Assembly: GCF_029392815.1 (NCBI RefSeq) | Contig: NZ_CP113942.1 | Location: 1,922,001-1,986,000, forward strand | From: Bifidobacterium sp. ESL0682 | Lineage (GTDB): Bacteria; Actinomycetota; Actinomycetes; Actinomycetales; Bifidobacteriaceae | Direction of reading: 5' to 3' | DNA: 64,000 nt | In this document: positions 28,314 through 38,265 of the stretch, piece by piece | Numbering within the stretch: the first letter of the stretch is position 1 | Layout: each line of letters begins with the position of its first letter | Notes under the pieces: model-generated | What the model was told of the DNA's origin: nothing | What the model saw: the letters and a program-made list of their open reading frames with translations, nothing else | The model's database searches: none | Program-made: the position numbers and the translations under genes

Positions 28314-30502
28314 TTAGGGCCTCATCGGAATCAATCTGCCCCCTGCGCCATCCGTGTTTGACAGAACGACCGTTCCACCGACGTTGCCAGTTGTGCCACT
28401 CACTTTGACCCGATAAGTTATGGCTATCACACTGAGCGGGTCGAGCTGCATGCTCGGGTCAGTCGTCGAATAGCCGGTCGGCGATAGGACGAATCGATCG
28501 GCGATATCGATGTCAGTATCTTTGCTGTTGGAGGAGGTGTATTTGACCGAGAACGAGCCGGGCACCAATGTACCGTTCTGCCCCCAGCTGTCTTCAATTT
28601 TCACAGTCGGGTTTTTGAAATTCGACAGCTCGTTGCGTACCAGCACTGTATATTTCACTTCATCGCCATCGTGCACCGGTGTCGCTTGGAAGGGATACGC
28701 GTTCTTAATCACCGTCTGGTAACTGCCGACGTTCTGCACTTCAGGCACAAACGTGGCCGGCCAAACGTAGAGGCCGGACTGTGCCCTCTTGCCCAGCGTC
28801 GCCAAGACCTTGGGCGAGACGCATCCTGGCTGCCCGTAGGCGCATACGGTCGTGCCATAGCCCTGGCCGCCCAAAGAGACGCCGCCCCCGTTCTCGCCCC
28901 AGGTATAGACGGAACCGTCGCTTAAGTTGAGATTGGCGCCATCCTTGTTGCCGCCTACCTTTACGGCCATACGATGCTGCGGATCCTTAGTGGGATCCCA
29001 GACGATGCCAGGACGGTCTTTATCGTTGGTCGGCAGGGCGTCCTGGGTGGGCGACATGTTGGACGAGAAGGCCCCGCCCCACTTATGCTGCCCCCAAGCC
29101 CACGCGTAACCGTCCGCAGTCACAAACTGTCCGGCATGATAGGCACCGTTGGCATCGATCACATTGTCGGCGGTCACGGTAGAACCATCCACTGCCGTTG
29201 TGGAAAGAACCTGCGGGGTTGTCCGGTATGTCAAATCATTCTGTTTGTCCGATTCCGGCATGCCGACACCATCGGTCGAGACACCCCATGTCCAAAGCTT
29301 TTTGTTCTTGGTAAGCATGGCTCCATAGCTGTAACCGCCTAAGAGCTTGGTAAATCCGCCATTGTCTGCTATCAGCTTGGTGAGGCTCGGCACTGGCACC
29401 GGCGCGAAGCAATAATAGTTGCTACCTGCCAGGCTGCGGCACGGCTTACTGGTGTCGGTCGATGAGGAATAGGCTTCAAGCTCATCGTTGCTCATGGCAG
29501 CGCCACCTGCATACGACTGGCCCCAGAAGTACACCTGGTTGTTAGTATCGATTGCAAAGTATGACAAGTATCCGCTATAGACCGCTTTAATCTTCACGTT
29601 TCCAGGGAAAGTCACCTTAGTGGGCGAAAGAGCCACACCCCAGCTGTTACCAACCGGATATCCAGCGGTGCCCACGCTGCCCCACTGGTCGACCGTGTTT
29701 CCCCATTTGCCCACGCCTCGGGCCCCATAAGTGTTGGCACCCGCAGTCCATACCGTCCCGTCATCCTTGAGCCAAGCGAATCCGTACTCATTAGAAGCGA
29801 CCTTGACTACCTTCGAGGTATTATCGCCGCCGGGATAGGTTCCTGTAGGAGCCCCGGGACCATCGATTGGCTTCCATGTCTCGGGACTAGCTTGCGGATT
29901 GGCCTGATTGACCGTATTTGGTATAGCTTCCGAAGCGCCTTTCTGGTTCTTGTAAAGCCCGTAGACGCCTCCCGTCACATTGGTTTTGGGCCCGCCCGCT
30001 GCAATGAACGCAGGGTCGGAGGCCACTACGGAACCGTTCTGGGTGTTGTCTCCCCATCCATAGAGGTTGCCGTAGCAGTCAACTGCCATAAGCGCATACG
30101 CAGAACCAGCCACATCGGTAGCACAGGTGAAGCCACGAATCACCGAAGGTTTGTTGTTGATGGTAACACCCCCGCAACTGCCACTTGCATTGCCCGTGTA
30201 GACAGCGCCATTTTTGCCGCCGCCATAGTAGCCGCCTTGTCCCGCATTGTCGATGTTGCAAAGATTGTAGTAGCCCCATACCCAGATGTTGCCGCTTTTA
30301 TCCTTGGCAATCTGGGTATCCAGAGCGTATTCGCCCTGCACGCCCGCTCCGGTAGTGAAGTTCTCTTCGGGGAAGAGACTGCGACGCTCTTGCTTTTCAC
30401 GTAGGCGCCATAGGCCACCGTCGACAGGCTGGCAATCAACACAGTCACCAACGTGACGGCCAGCATCATGCGGCCCCTGAATCTGGTTTTGTTCGAATTC
30501 AT
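28314..30502 (-). CDS. Secreted RCC1-repeat protein of the pilus operon (frameshifted after the signal peptide)
   Basis: Product of about 730 residues after repair. The ATG at 30502 overlaps the upstream stop as ATGA. Residues 1-35 form a signal sequence (RMMLAVTLVTVLIASLSTVAYGAYV). The frame then breaks near 30368-30372, where CCCCG probably should be CCCCGG; after one base is restored it continues EENFTTGAGVQGEYALD. The body has repeated RCC1-type beta-propeller blades (GNIWVWGYYN, GNLYGWGDN, DGTVWTAGANTYGARG, NQVYFWGQS, KKLWTWGVS, GYAWAWGQ, GSVYTWGENGGG). The last 130 residues look like a DUF11/pilin-type beta domain. There is no LPXTG motif. It is the final gene of the sortase operon; a ligand-binding role is inferred. 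Confidence 0.82.
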
Positions 30503-31188
30503 CTCGTCTCACCTTTCACAATCAGACCCAATCGAGTGGTGGTGCCGTTGTAGGCGGCAAGCTGATCCTTGCTCATGGGCGAATCCACATATACGTTTAC
30601 TTGATAGGTCTTGCTTTCCCCTGCATGTATAGGAGCCGGCACACGAGCCGAAAGCCAGCCTGGCGCCTTGGCGTTGTTCGCGGCGGGGTCACTGAGATTC
30701 AGGTTCCCCTCCGTGCCGAGCTTGCCCGTCCACAACTGCCGGGATCCGTCGGAGACACTGAAACGCAGCTGGGTGAACAGGTCGGGATAATAGGCATAGT
30801 TCATCTGGTCAATGGAACCGTTGGTGGCCGAAGCAGGCAACTGCTTGTATTTGATTTTCATGTTGGGGTCCGGGTCAAGGAATTTCATTTGCAACGACCC
30901 GACGTCATTACCCAGCGATTTGACAGTGACATTCCAATGCTGGGTGCCGCTGGACAGAGGATCGACCAAATCGATGATGATGGGATCATCCGACGATCCC
31001 GTACCCTTGCTCTGCGGATTAGGGCCAGTAGCGGCCTGAATGTCCACATCAAAGTCGGTACCCGTCGAAGTCGGCCCGCTTGCACTGCTTACCGTCGCCC
31101 CGCACACGAGCATCGCGGACGCGGCCAACGCAACGATTGTTTTCCGACGAATCGAGGATGATCTCGCTTTCATTTTGTGTTTTGCCAT
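30499..31188 (-). CDS. TasA/camelysin-like secreted protein
   Basis: Product of 229 residues with signal peptide (KTIVALAASAMLVCGATVSSASG, about residues 16-38) and one predicted beta-sandwich. The pattern HWNVTVKSLGNDVGSLQMKF, then DLFTQLRFSVSDGSRQLWTG, then HAGESKTYQVNVYV recalls TasA/CotN/camelysin-type fibre proteins, in which a DUF-like strand order of this kind precedes assembly. This likeness is by eye and moderate. Two adjacent ATGs exist; 31188 is preferred because GGAG lies five bases before it. The stop overlaps the RCC1 gene start and the sortase gene ends 50 bases upstream, so it belongs to the operon. No cell-wall sorting motif. Confidence 0.6.
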   Translation of the reverse strand: MAKHKMKARSSSIRRKTIVALAASAMLVCGATVSSASGPTSTGTDFDVDIQAATGPNPQSKGTGSSDDPIIIDLVDPLSSGTQHWNVTVKSLGNDVGSLQMKFLDPDPNMKIKYKQLPASATNGSIDQMNYAYYPDLFTQLRFSVSDGSRQLWTGKLGTEGNLNLSDPAANNAKAPGWLSARVPAPIHAGESKTYQVNVYVDSPMSKDQLAAYNGTTTRLGLIVKGETR

Positions 31189-31237
31189 CATTTCTCCTTG
31201 CCAAACCTTGCATTTTGCGAACCATACGAAGTGTTGA

Positions 31238-32245
31238 TCATCGTTTCTCATCCCGAGCATGGCGAATCGGGAACGCTGTCTTCCGGCTGCGAATGAACGC
31301 GAGGACCACCAAGGTCACAAGCGTCAAAAGAAGCACCAATGCCATCAACAGCACGAAATCAGGCCGAGCATCCTCAGGCGCAGGTATTACATTGGGAATC
31401 TCTGAACGGACTCCGGAGACCAGTAGCCTATGCGTGTTAATCCCATAAGGAGTGCAGGTCATCAGGGTGATTCTGTCCGCACCCCGTTCGATTTTGAGTC
31501 TGCTGGTATCCTGCGGGTCAATGACGTTGATGCGATCGACTTTGTAGCCGATTGTCTTGCCCATCGTCCTGACGTAGAAAGTATCGCCTTTCCTCATTTC
31601 GTCAAGTCTGGTAAACATCAACGCCTGCACCATGCCCCTGTGCCCGGTAATCACCGAATGGGTGGACGTGCCTCCGACCGGCAGCGAGGTCCCATACAGA
31701 TGGCCGGCACCGGCGGCGAGAGCTTTTTCTGATGTGCCATGAAAAATAGGAATATTGACGGAAATCTTGGGAATCACAATGGAGCCCATAACCCCTCCGC
31801 CTTGATCAAGCAGAAATTGATATGCCCGATCACGCTCTTCGGCGCTTTGACCAGCGGACTTCCCAGACGAGAACGGATCAACGCTCTCACCCATCACCGG
31901 CTGACCACTCAAGGCGAGTCTATGGTTGTATTGGTCAGCCGCCTCCAACGCCTCTTTGGCATGGGGATATGGCCAACCTGCCACCTGCGCAGCCGAGAAA
32001 TCAGACTGTCGCCTCTGGCTCATACCGGTGATGAACTGAGCTGTAAAAGGATAAGCGACGACGCCGAAGCCGGAAAGCAGCATCAGTACCGCCAAGGCCT
32101 TGAGGATAAGTTGTGTTCTCCGGGCCTTTTTGGCCCTCTCCTGCGCGGCCTGAATATCGTCTTTATCGGGAAAAGCCAAGGCCTTGCGCGGCTTGACGAC
32201 ATCGTCTGCCGACGCACCGCTCCCCGCGCATAAGGCCTTGGTCAT
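31238..32245 (-). CDS. srtC: Class C sortase
   Basis: Membrane transpeptidase that polymerises LPXTG pilins. The 335-residue product has a cytoplasmic basic N-terminus, a transmembrane helix at about residues 48-72, the class C lid motif DPF in ESVDPFSSGK near residue 120, catalytic His in VITGHRGM near 200, catalytic Cys in LMTCTPYGINTHRLLV near 262 with the Arg in that same segment, and a C-terminal transmembrane helix near residues 300-320. The start is preceded by AGGAA. It lies 33 bases after the major pilin gene. Confidence 0.95.
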   Translation of the reverse strand: MTKALCAGSGASADDVVKPRKALAFPDKDDIQAAQERAKKARRTQLILKALAVLMLLSGFGVVAYPFTAQFITGMSQRRQSDFSAAQVAGWPYPHAKEALEAADQYNHRLALSGQPVMGESVDPFSSGKSAGQSAEERDRAYQFLLDQGGGVMGSIVIPKISVNIPIFHGTSEKALAAGAGHLYGTSLPVGGTSTHSVITGHRGMVQALMFTRLDEMRKGDTFYVRTMGKTIGYKVDRINVIDPQDTSRLKIERGADRITLMTCTPYGINTHRLLVSGVRSEIPNVIPAPEDARPDFVLLMALVLLLTLVTLVVLAFIRSRKTAFPIRHARDEKR

Positions 32246-32278
32246 TTCGAAATTCCTGTTTTGTCGTTGCTGTTTGGT

Positions 32279-34000
32279 TTACAGGGCGATTGGCTCGTCC
32301 ATGTTGTGTGCACGCTGGTTGCGACGCACGCCGACGTACAGGCCAGAGCCGACAGCCACAAGCAGGACGCCGAAGGCGACCAGCATGGTGATACCTGCCG
32401 CACCCGTGAGCGGCAAGGAAGCCAGGCTACGCACGTTGGTGACGGTGTACTTCTTGGAGGAGTTGTCGCTGTGGGAAACAAGATTCCAGGTCACGTCCTT
32501 GCCACCTTCATAGCTGACCGAAGTCAGCGTCTTGTCAGCGGCATAGACGGGAGCGATGATCGCTTCGAAGGAGGTGTTCATATTCTTGAAGCCGTCCACG
32601 GCCTTGGTTTCCTTCACCGTGTAGGTGCCAGACTCGACGCCCTGCACGTGGATAGTGCCGCCGGCAGGAACCGTGACGGTATCGACGGTAGCTTCGCCGC
32701 TCATCGGGGAACGGTAGTTGCCATTGCCCTCATCGAAGAACTTGACCGGCTGGCCGTTGAAGGAGATCTGGAACTGAGTGCCGGGAAGGGCTTCGCCCGT
32801 ATCCTTAGCGACTTTCTCGACATCGAAACCGAAGGTGTAAATCGGGGTTTGACCAGGCTCAGTGGTGTTGGTCTTGTTGTGCTCAGTGCTGGAATTCGGA
32901 TCGTTGGTGTATTCGACGTTTGCAGAGTTCTTGACACTGCCAGGAGCCATGGAGATGGCATCCTCGTTCAGCACGGCACCATAGGAGATAGTGATGGTGG
33001 AGCCGGCAAGCTTGTAGTTCTTAGCGGCAATCTGAGCCTGCATATACGGCGAGAGATCGAAGGTAAGCGCAGCGGCCTTAGTGCCGTCGGCGGGAACGGT
33101 GACGGTGTAATCAGTGCCCTTGGCCAGCGTCTTATCACCAATCTTAACGACCGCGTTGAAGGCCGCGTCCTGGTAGGTCAGACCTTGAGAAAGCTGATCG
33201 TGAACGATGAGCTTGTAGGAGGCCTGGTCGAAGTCCGTGTAGGTCGGCACCGTGGTGCTGATCTTGAAGGGCACGACGTCACCGACGTTGTGGCTCGGCT
33301 TGTCCGTGGTCTTGTCTGGCTTGCCGAGGTACGGAGCTTTGACGTTAATCTCGCTGACAGCGCCAGCCATGCCGGGAGCGTTCGGGCTGGTAGTGCTCAC
33401 CAACATCGGAATCGAGGCTCCGGTGTGCTCACCAAGGCCAGTGGCCGTATCGGCGGTGGTGTCCACAATCAGATAGACGCCATTAGGCATGGTGAATTTT
33501 GCGCCGTTGTCCTTGGTGCCGGTGGCGGTGATGGTGGAAGAGGCAGCCGCGCTCTTGATTGCGGATTCCTTCCAAAGATTGGCAACGAACCGACGCAGAT
33601 TGCCTTCATAGGCAGTGGCCTTGTCGGAGGTCGTATCCCCGGCAGTGTTCCATTTGCTGGCCACATAACCAATCGGATCGGTGAATGTATCAGCCGAGCC
33701 AAGCTGGCTGAGCGTCGTGGTCAGTGCCGAAGATGAAGAGGACTTGATGGCGGCGTTGTCCACTGTGGAGACTTCCACGCTGCTCGCAATCGAGCCGCTG
33801 CCGCTGACAGCGTTGCCGTAATCACCGAGCTTGACCGCCGAATAAGTGCGGCCCTGAACAGTTTCGCCCTTCAGCGTCAAGTCCACATCTGGCTGGCTCT
33901 CAACCGCAGAGGCCGTCATAGCAGTGGACGCGAACATAGTCGCTCCGGCCACAAGCGCGGTTGCTGAGGCAAGAAGCCTCGCCAACTTTGTCTTTCCCAT
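32279..34000 (-). CDS. Major pilin, LPXTG-anchored, isopeptide-forming (SpaA/FimA type)
   Basis: Shaft subunit of a sortase-assembled pilus, 573 residues. A signal peptide covers residues 1-32 (TMFASTAMTASAVES). Features of family pilins are the N-terminal RTYSAVKLGDYGNAV, internal beta domains, the E-box-like YTVKETKAVDGFKN near residue 470, and the sorting signal LPLTG near residue 537 followed by a hydrophobic helix and basic tail. The usual YPK pilin motif is not obvious; VKAPYLGKPDK near residue 235 stands at the equivalent place and may supply the lysine. It is followed by its dedicated class C sortase and preceded by the presumed tip protein gene. Confidence 0.93.
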   Translation of the reverse strand: MGKTKLARLLASATALVAGATMFASTAMTASAVESQPDVDLTLKGETVQGRTYSAVKLGDYGNAVSGSGSIASSVEVSTVDNAAIKSSSSSALTTTLSQLGSADTFTDPIGYVASKWNTAGDTTSDKATAYEGNLRRFVANLWKESAIKSAAASSTITATGTKDNGAKFTMPNGVYLIVDTTADTATGLGEHTGASIPMLVSTTSPNAPGMAGAVSEINVKAPYLGKPDKTTDKPSHNVGDVVPFKISTTVPTYTDFDQASYKLIVHDQLSQGLTYQDAAFNAVVKIGDKTLAKGTDYTVTVPADGTKAAALTFDLSPYMQAQIAAKNYKLAGSTITISYGAVLNEDAISMAPGSVKNSANVEYTNDPNSSTEHNKTNTTEPGQTPIYTFGFDVEKVAKDTGEALPGTQFQISFNGQPVKFFDEGNGNYRSPMSGEATVDTVTVPAGGTIHVQGVESGTYTVKETKAVDGFKNMNTSFEAIIAPVYAADKTLTSVSYEGGKDVTWNLVSHSDNSSKKYTVTNVRSLASLPLTGAAGITMLVAFGVLLVAVGSGLYVGVRRNQRAHNMDEPIAL

Positions 34001-34061
34001 TATTTTTCCTTTCCTTGCGGTTGGGGCGATAACAAATCTCGTTGTTGTACCCCTACGCTGC

Positions 34062-34115
34062 GCGGCGACTGCGATTGCCGTCGCCGCAGGTCTTCCGTAT
34101 CTGTTTGACGGAAGA
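34062..34115 (-). promoter_or_regulatory. Two hairpins between tip-protein and major pilin genes
   Basis: Arms 34091-34098/34108-34115 (TCTTCCGT / ACGGAAGA) and 34062-34069/34080-34087 (GCGGCGAC / GTCGCCGC) lie in the 123-base gap. They could act as a partial terminator or processing site that sets the ratio of tip to shaft subunits. Confidence 0.5.
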
Positions 34116-34123
34116 AATCTTTA

Positions 34124-36927
34124 TTACTTGCTACGCGACTTACGCCTTATGACGTAGGAAGCGCCAATGACGACCAGGCCGACAAGCACACAGAGCAGCA
34201 ATATCCATGCCTGTTTGCCCGTCAGCGGCAGTGTCCCCACCGTTTCTCCGGCTGCAAGCGTCTTCACTGTGGTGCTCGGGGCAAGCGAGGTCTGCGGCGA
34301 GGAGACTGCATTGTGGATTTCGACATCACGTTCGACATCTCGCCGGACCGTTACCGTGTAGGAGAGGGTCACCCGTTCTCCAGGTTTCAGTCCTGTACCG
34401 CTCCACTGCAGTTGTTTTTTGGCTGCATTAAAGGTTGGCGCTTTCAAGACGTGAGCAGAATCCGAGGAGGTGGCCGACAAGTCAGTGGGCCCGGTGGCGC
34501 TCTTGAGCACGTTGCTCAGGTCGTCGAGGATATCGGCTTTGCCGAGCGTCACTCCGGTCGTGTTCTCGTAGACGACGTCATAGCGCATCTTCGCCCCGGG
34601 CTTTACCGTGGCTATCGGCTGTGAACCGTTGGCCTTATACACTTCTTTCTTCAGCCCGACATCGACCAGAGCGTCCTTGGACTGCTCAGGGTTCGGTCCG
34701 AGCGGATTGTCGACGTTGCCGACAATCGATGAGTCACCGTTCGGAGAGGTGCCAGCTGCATTGGTATGGAACGGAATCTTGATCTTCACCTTTTTGCCTG
34801 ACGGCACAGTGCCGTTCCATGTCACTTTGCCCGTCGCCGGGTCGTAGACGGCTGAACCCGAATCAGTGGAGATGCCAGACTGCCCGACAGTGCCATCGTC
34901 CACGATGCCGTTGAGGTCACCGGTGGCTGAGAACGCAGGGGCATCGGTATCTGTGTCATTGCCGACGGTGACGACATAGACGTAATCCTGATCCTTGCCT
35001 AGCGAAGTTCCCGCCGGAACCGGGTTGCCGTCGGCGTCCTCGATGCCCAACGTCGTATCGATCTTGCCCAAGGGGTTGTTAGTGGCCGGCACATCCTGCG
35101 AACGATCGGAGCTGAAGACATTCTTCACGGAACCGTCGTAATACTTAGCCTTCTCACTTTTGCCGACAACAATCGAATAAGTGATTGTCAAGGAGGAACC
35201 TCCGGGAATCGATCCGCTCCACACAAGGGTTTTAGATCCCAAATCCACATTCGGAACCGCCGGGGTCGAGGTCGACGGATCGAACACCGCATTCAGACCT
35301 TCCAGGGCTCCGCTTTTGGAGTAAGCCAGCACATCCGTCAAGTCGTCCTTCACCGTCGTCTCCATCAGGCTGCCCTTCGGATTCGAGTTGGTGGCGGTCA
35401 GGGTATAGGTGAGTTTTTGCCCCGGGAACACACGAGTACCGCTGCCGGGATTCACCGATTTCGTCAGACTGAGGCCATGCTGCGTCTCGAAATTGTAATT
35501 GGCGTCGCGCGAGGTGACGAAGAGGCGACGATGCTTCGCACCGTCCTGACCGACGACCGAATACGGCACAATGGAACCGCCCAACAGACCAAGCGAGCCG
35601 AAACCGACGTCTCCAGCAGCATCCGAAGGTTGCAGTGTTGCCTTGTCGACAACGGCGCCATCGCTCGCAACGGCATAGCCCCGGACGCGCCCTTTATCGT
35701 CACCATCCGTGTCTCGGTAGGCAACGAACAAGGTGTCGTTGCCTGCCTCTGCGTCACCGACAGCGAGGGAACCGCCGAAGTAATTGGCATTCTGCAAGGT
35801 AATGGTATGGGCGATTGCTCCGGACTCGGTATTGAAAGCGAGGACCGCGCCTCTTTGTGCTCCCCAAGTAGTAGCCGAATCCCAAGAGGGGTCCGCGGCA
35901 TACAGGGTCGAACCGTCATTGCTGAAAGCAAGCGCGCGGCCCAGGCCCGCCATGCTGGGACCGTTAGCAGAAGGATATGACCCACTGGCCGGGTCGACCA
36001 CGAGATCGGCCTTCCACACATTCGCCTGATAAAGCTGCACCAGGCCCGTGGTCACCGAAGCGTCACCGACTTTCGTGACATAACCAGGCAAACCGGCGGC
36101 AACCATGGTCCCCTTCACAGCGACGCTCTGGCCCGCCAAAGCGCCCTCCTTGATCGAGGGATCACCCTTCGCCGGCAACAAGGCTGCCGGAGCTGACGTC
36201 GGATTCCCGAGGTCAACGGTGAAGACGGCACCAGCGTCGCCTTTGCCATCCACAGTTGAATTCGGTGCACCAATCGCCAACATGTCACCATTCAATGCAA
36301 CAGATTCCGCGAAATTATCGGCTTGCACCCGATCGTCATCGACCGGAGCATTGATGGTGCGCTGCAAGACGCCATTCAAATCATAAACAAAAACCTGCTG
36401 CGACCATTTCGCGCTGATCACAAGACGGCTGGCATCCATCGCGACCCCATAGCCGAATCCCGAAGCATCGGCCGGAGCAGCAACTGTGATCGAGCCAGGC
36501 AGCACACCGCCCGCATGGTCAAGATTTCCCGTCCACGCAGAAGCGTCTGTATTCGGGGTCGAGTAATCCCCCGTGAACGTCTCGATGACCACCGAACCGT
36601 CGCCTGACATACCAGGCCGGCCCTGTTGACTGACATAGGCCAGATGGTTGCCATAAGCCGCAGCGGCATAGCCTTGGCGATCGTTGCCTGCAACACCAAA
36701 CCGGGCGGACTGCCCATAGTCAGGGAACTGCATGCGTTGTTCGCTCCGAATCACCGAAGACGGGCTGAATTCCTAGTCGATGTCGCCTGCGGAGTCGAGC
36801 CACGCAGACCGACAGAGACAGCGAAAGAAGTAAACACAATCGCAAACGCCGCCATCAGCGTGATCGCAAACGCTGATTTCTTTTTCAACGAAGCCATTTT
36901 CGAGACCTTCACCTTTTCATGACGCAT
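34124..36927 (-). CDS. Large LPXTG surface protein, probable pilus tip (FG-GAP-like and DUF11 domains; frameshifted after the signal peptide)
   Basis: From the ATG at 36927 (AAGGAAC upstream) the reading frame gives a long signal peptide (KKKSAFAITLMAAFAIVFTSFAVSVG, about residues 14-40) and meets a stop at 36751-36753. The second frame enters between 36757 and 36774, where CCC probably should be CCCC, and runs to 34124. The repaired protein has about 934 residues: an integrin-like FG-GAP propeller (about residues 60-430, with repeats such as VALNGDMLAIGAPNS), three DUF11-type domains (LTKSVNPGSGTRVFPGQKLTYTLTATN and relatives), and a C-terminal LPLTG, hydrophobic helix and basic tail. It is the first gene of the pilus operon, the usual position of the adhesive tip subunit. 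Confidence 0.85.
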
Positions 36928-37994
36928 GAATCGTTCCTTGCGTTGACGCTTTCAAACTGTTGCGTTGCATTGAATATGGTCAAACTCCCATGCCGGAAAG
37001 AATCCAACAGTCACACTCATGCACATTGCACGGTGCAGTGGAGCTGTGTTTGCAGGGCGTCTCTCATTCAGACGCCCCAAGGATGCGAGATCAGGCGATA
37101 TACGACGCCGAACTCGTTTCTTAAATCGTTTTACGCAGCAATACCTGATGGATTATGCGCGGATACAGCCAACGTATCCAAAACGCGCCATCGAACCCCA
37201 TTGGTCTACCAAATTGCCGCTTTGTCCGGCAAATGCTGAGATATGCCGCTTTTCTATGCTAAAAACATAGACTCCTCCTTGTGCACAGATCTTGCTGTAC
37301 AATGAAGAGCTGGTTATGGATTCGCCAAAATTCAAACCATTGCCGTCAGCCGTGGATTTCGCTTGATACCGACCACGACCGGCGGCGCTCTTCTCTTCTC
37401 GTTTCCGTTTCCGGACTATTTCTTACTTTGTTATCCAACATCCCGCATCGCATATCCGACAACGGGATTCTTTCTTCGACAGGCTTTCATCGAAATAAGG
37501 AACGAGCTGCCCAGACCAGCGCCATGCCATGGCGCTTCCACCGTTACACACATATCCCTCATCTACTTCGCTTACTCGCCTATGCCATTGAGTACGAATC
37601 AAAACACTACAGGAACCGCGAACAGGCTGTCTCAAAACTAATGTGATTTAGGTCATAGTTCACGATGATGCCCAAATCCACTGCCGCCCAAACGGCTTTC
37701 AGCCCGCAGCGATACTTTCTGACAAAAATGAATGACAATTTGACCAAAAATCATCGTCGAATTACCTTTAAAATTCGACATCAGAGATTAAAACGACAAT
37801 CATATTTGCGTAATCTTCACAAATAAAAAATGCGATTCCCTTTTGAGCGAAAATAATTTCCTTTTATGAACGCTTCAAATATCCGCCATATAGAGTCCTC
37901 AAAAATTATATTCTCGAATTGCGTTGACCGAACTTCATCCCCGCTGATGCCCTCACTTGCCCGCTCTCGGCAACGCGATGCGTCCCAACTTTTC

Positions 37995-38092
37995 AGCAAC
38001 AATCAAACCGAAAGCGCCGGCGGCGAAAAGAAAACGAATCTACTGGTCGCGACCGAGATTGAGACACTCAGTCAAGGTGAACGAATGCAAAG
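37995..38092 (-). pseudogene. Relic duplicate of L-serine dehydratase alpha gene
   Basis: About 90 bases align without gaps of note to 39968-40056 inside sdaAA on the same strand; the shared blocks include CCGAAAGCGCCGGCGG and GAAAAGAAAACGAATCT, and the overall match is about 80 percent by eye. It codes for the AGAFGLI-FLFTAG-DQQIRF region in the intact gene. No other part of sdaAA is recognisable around it, so it is a decayed fragment of a second copy. Confidence 0.7.
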
Positions 38093-38130
38093 GCGTAATT
38101 GACCCGGAGCAATAAAGAACTACGAATGCG

Positions 38131-38172
38131 AAAGTGGGGATAACCGGCCATCGGTCGGTTATCCCCCACTTT
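38131..38172. terminator. GTGGGGATAACC-type hairpin (copy 3), terminator of the serine cluster
   Basis: Arms AAAGTGGGGATAACCG and CGGTTATCCCCCACTTT pair with one bulged C, flanked by TTTTG on the plus strand. It lies about 95 bases past the stop of the minus-strand M20 gene. Confidence 0.7.
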
Positions 38173-38265
38173 TGATATCCGGCAAAGCCGCCGGATTCTC
38201 GCTCCTGCCATTACCGGCGAGAGCGAATCAGTACATCAGCTCAGTACATCAACGCGTCAAGAACC

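Larger units (their letters stand above)
36928..38265. other. Long non-coding region upstream of the pilus operon
   Basis: About 1.3 kb with no supported gene. It must hold the pilus promoter at its left end. Seen are a hairpin GGGCGTCT/AGACGCCC at 37055-37077, an AT-rich stretch at 37.7-37.9 kb, the sdaA relic at 37995-38092 and hairpin copy 3 at 38131-38172. Confidence 0.6.

Noticed and set aside
36928..38265. Small open frames on both strands in the 1.3-kb gap upstream of the pilus operon
   Set aside because: None has a ribosome site, a conserved domain or plausible codon use; the only explained part is the sdaA relic.
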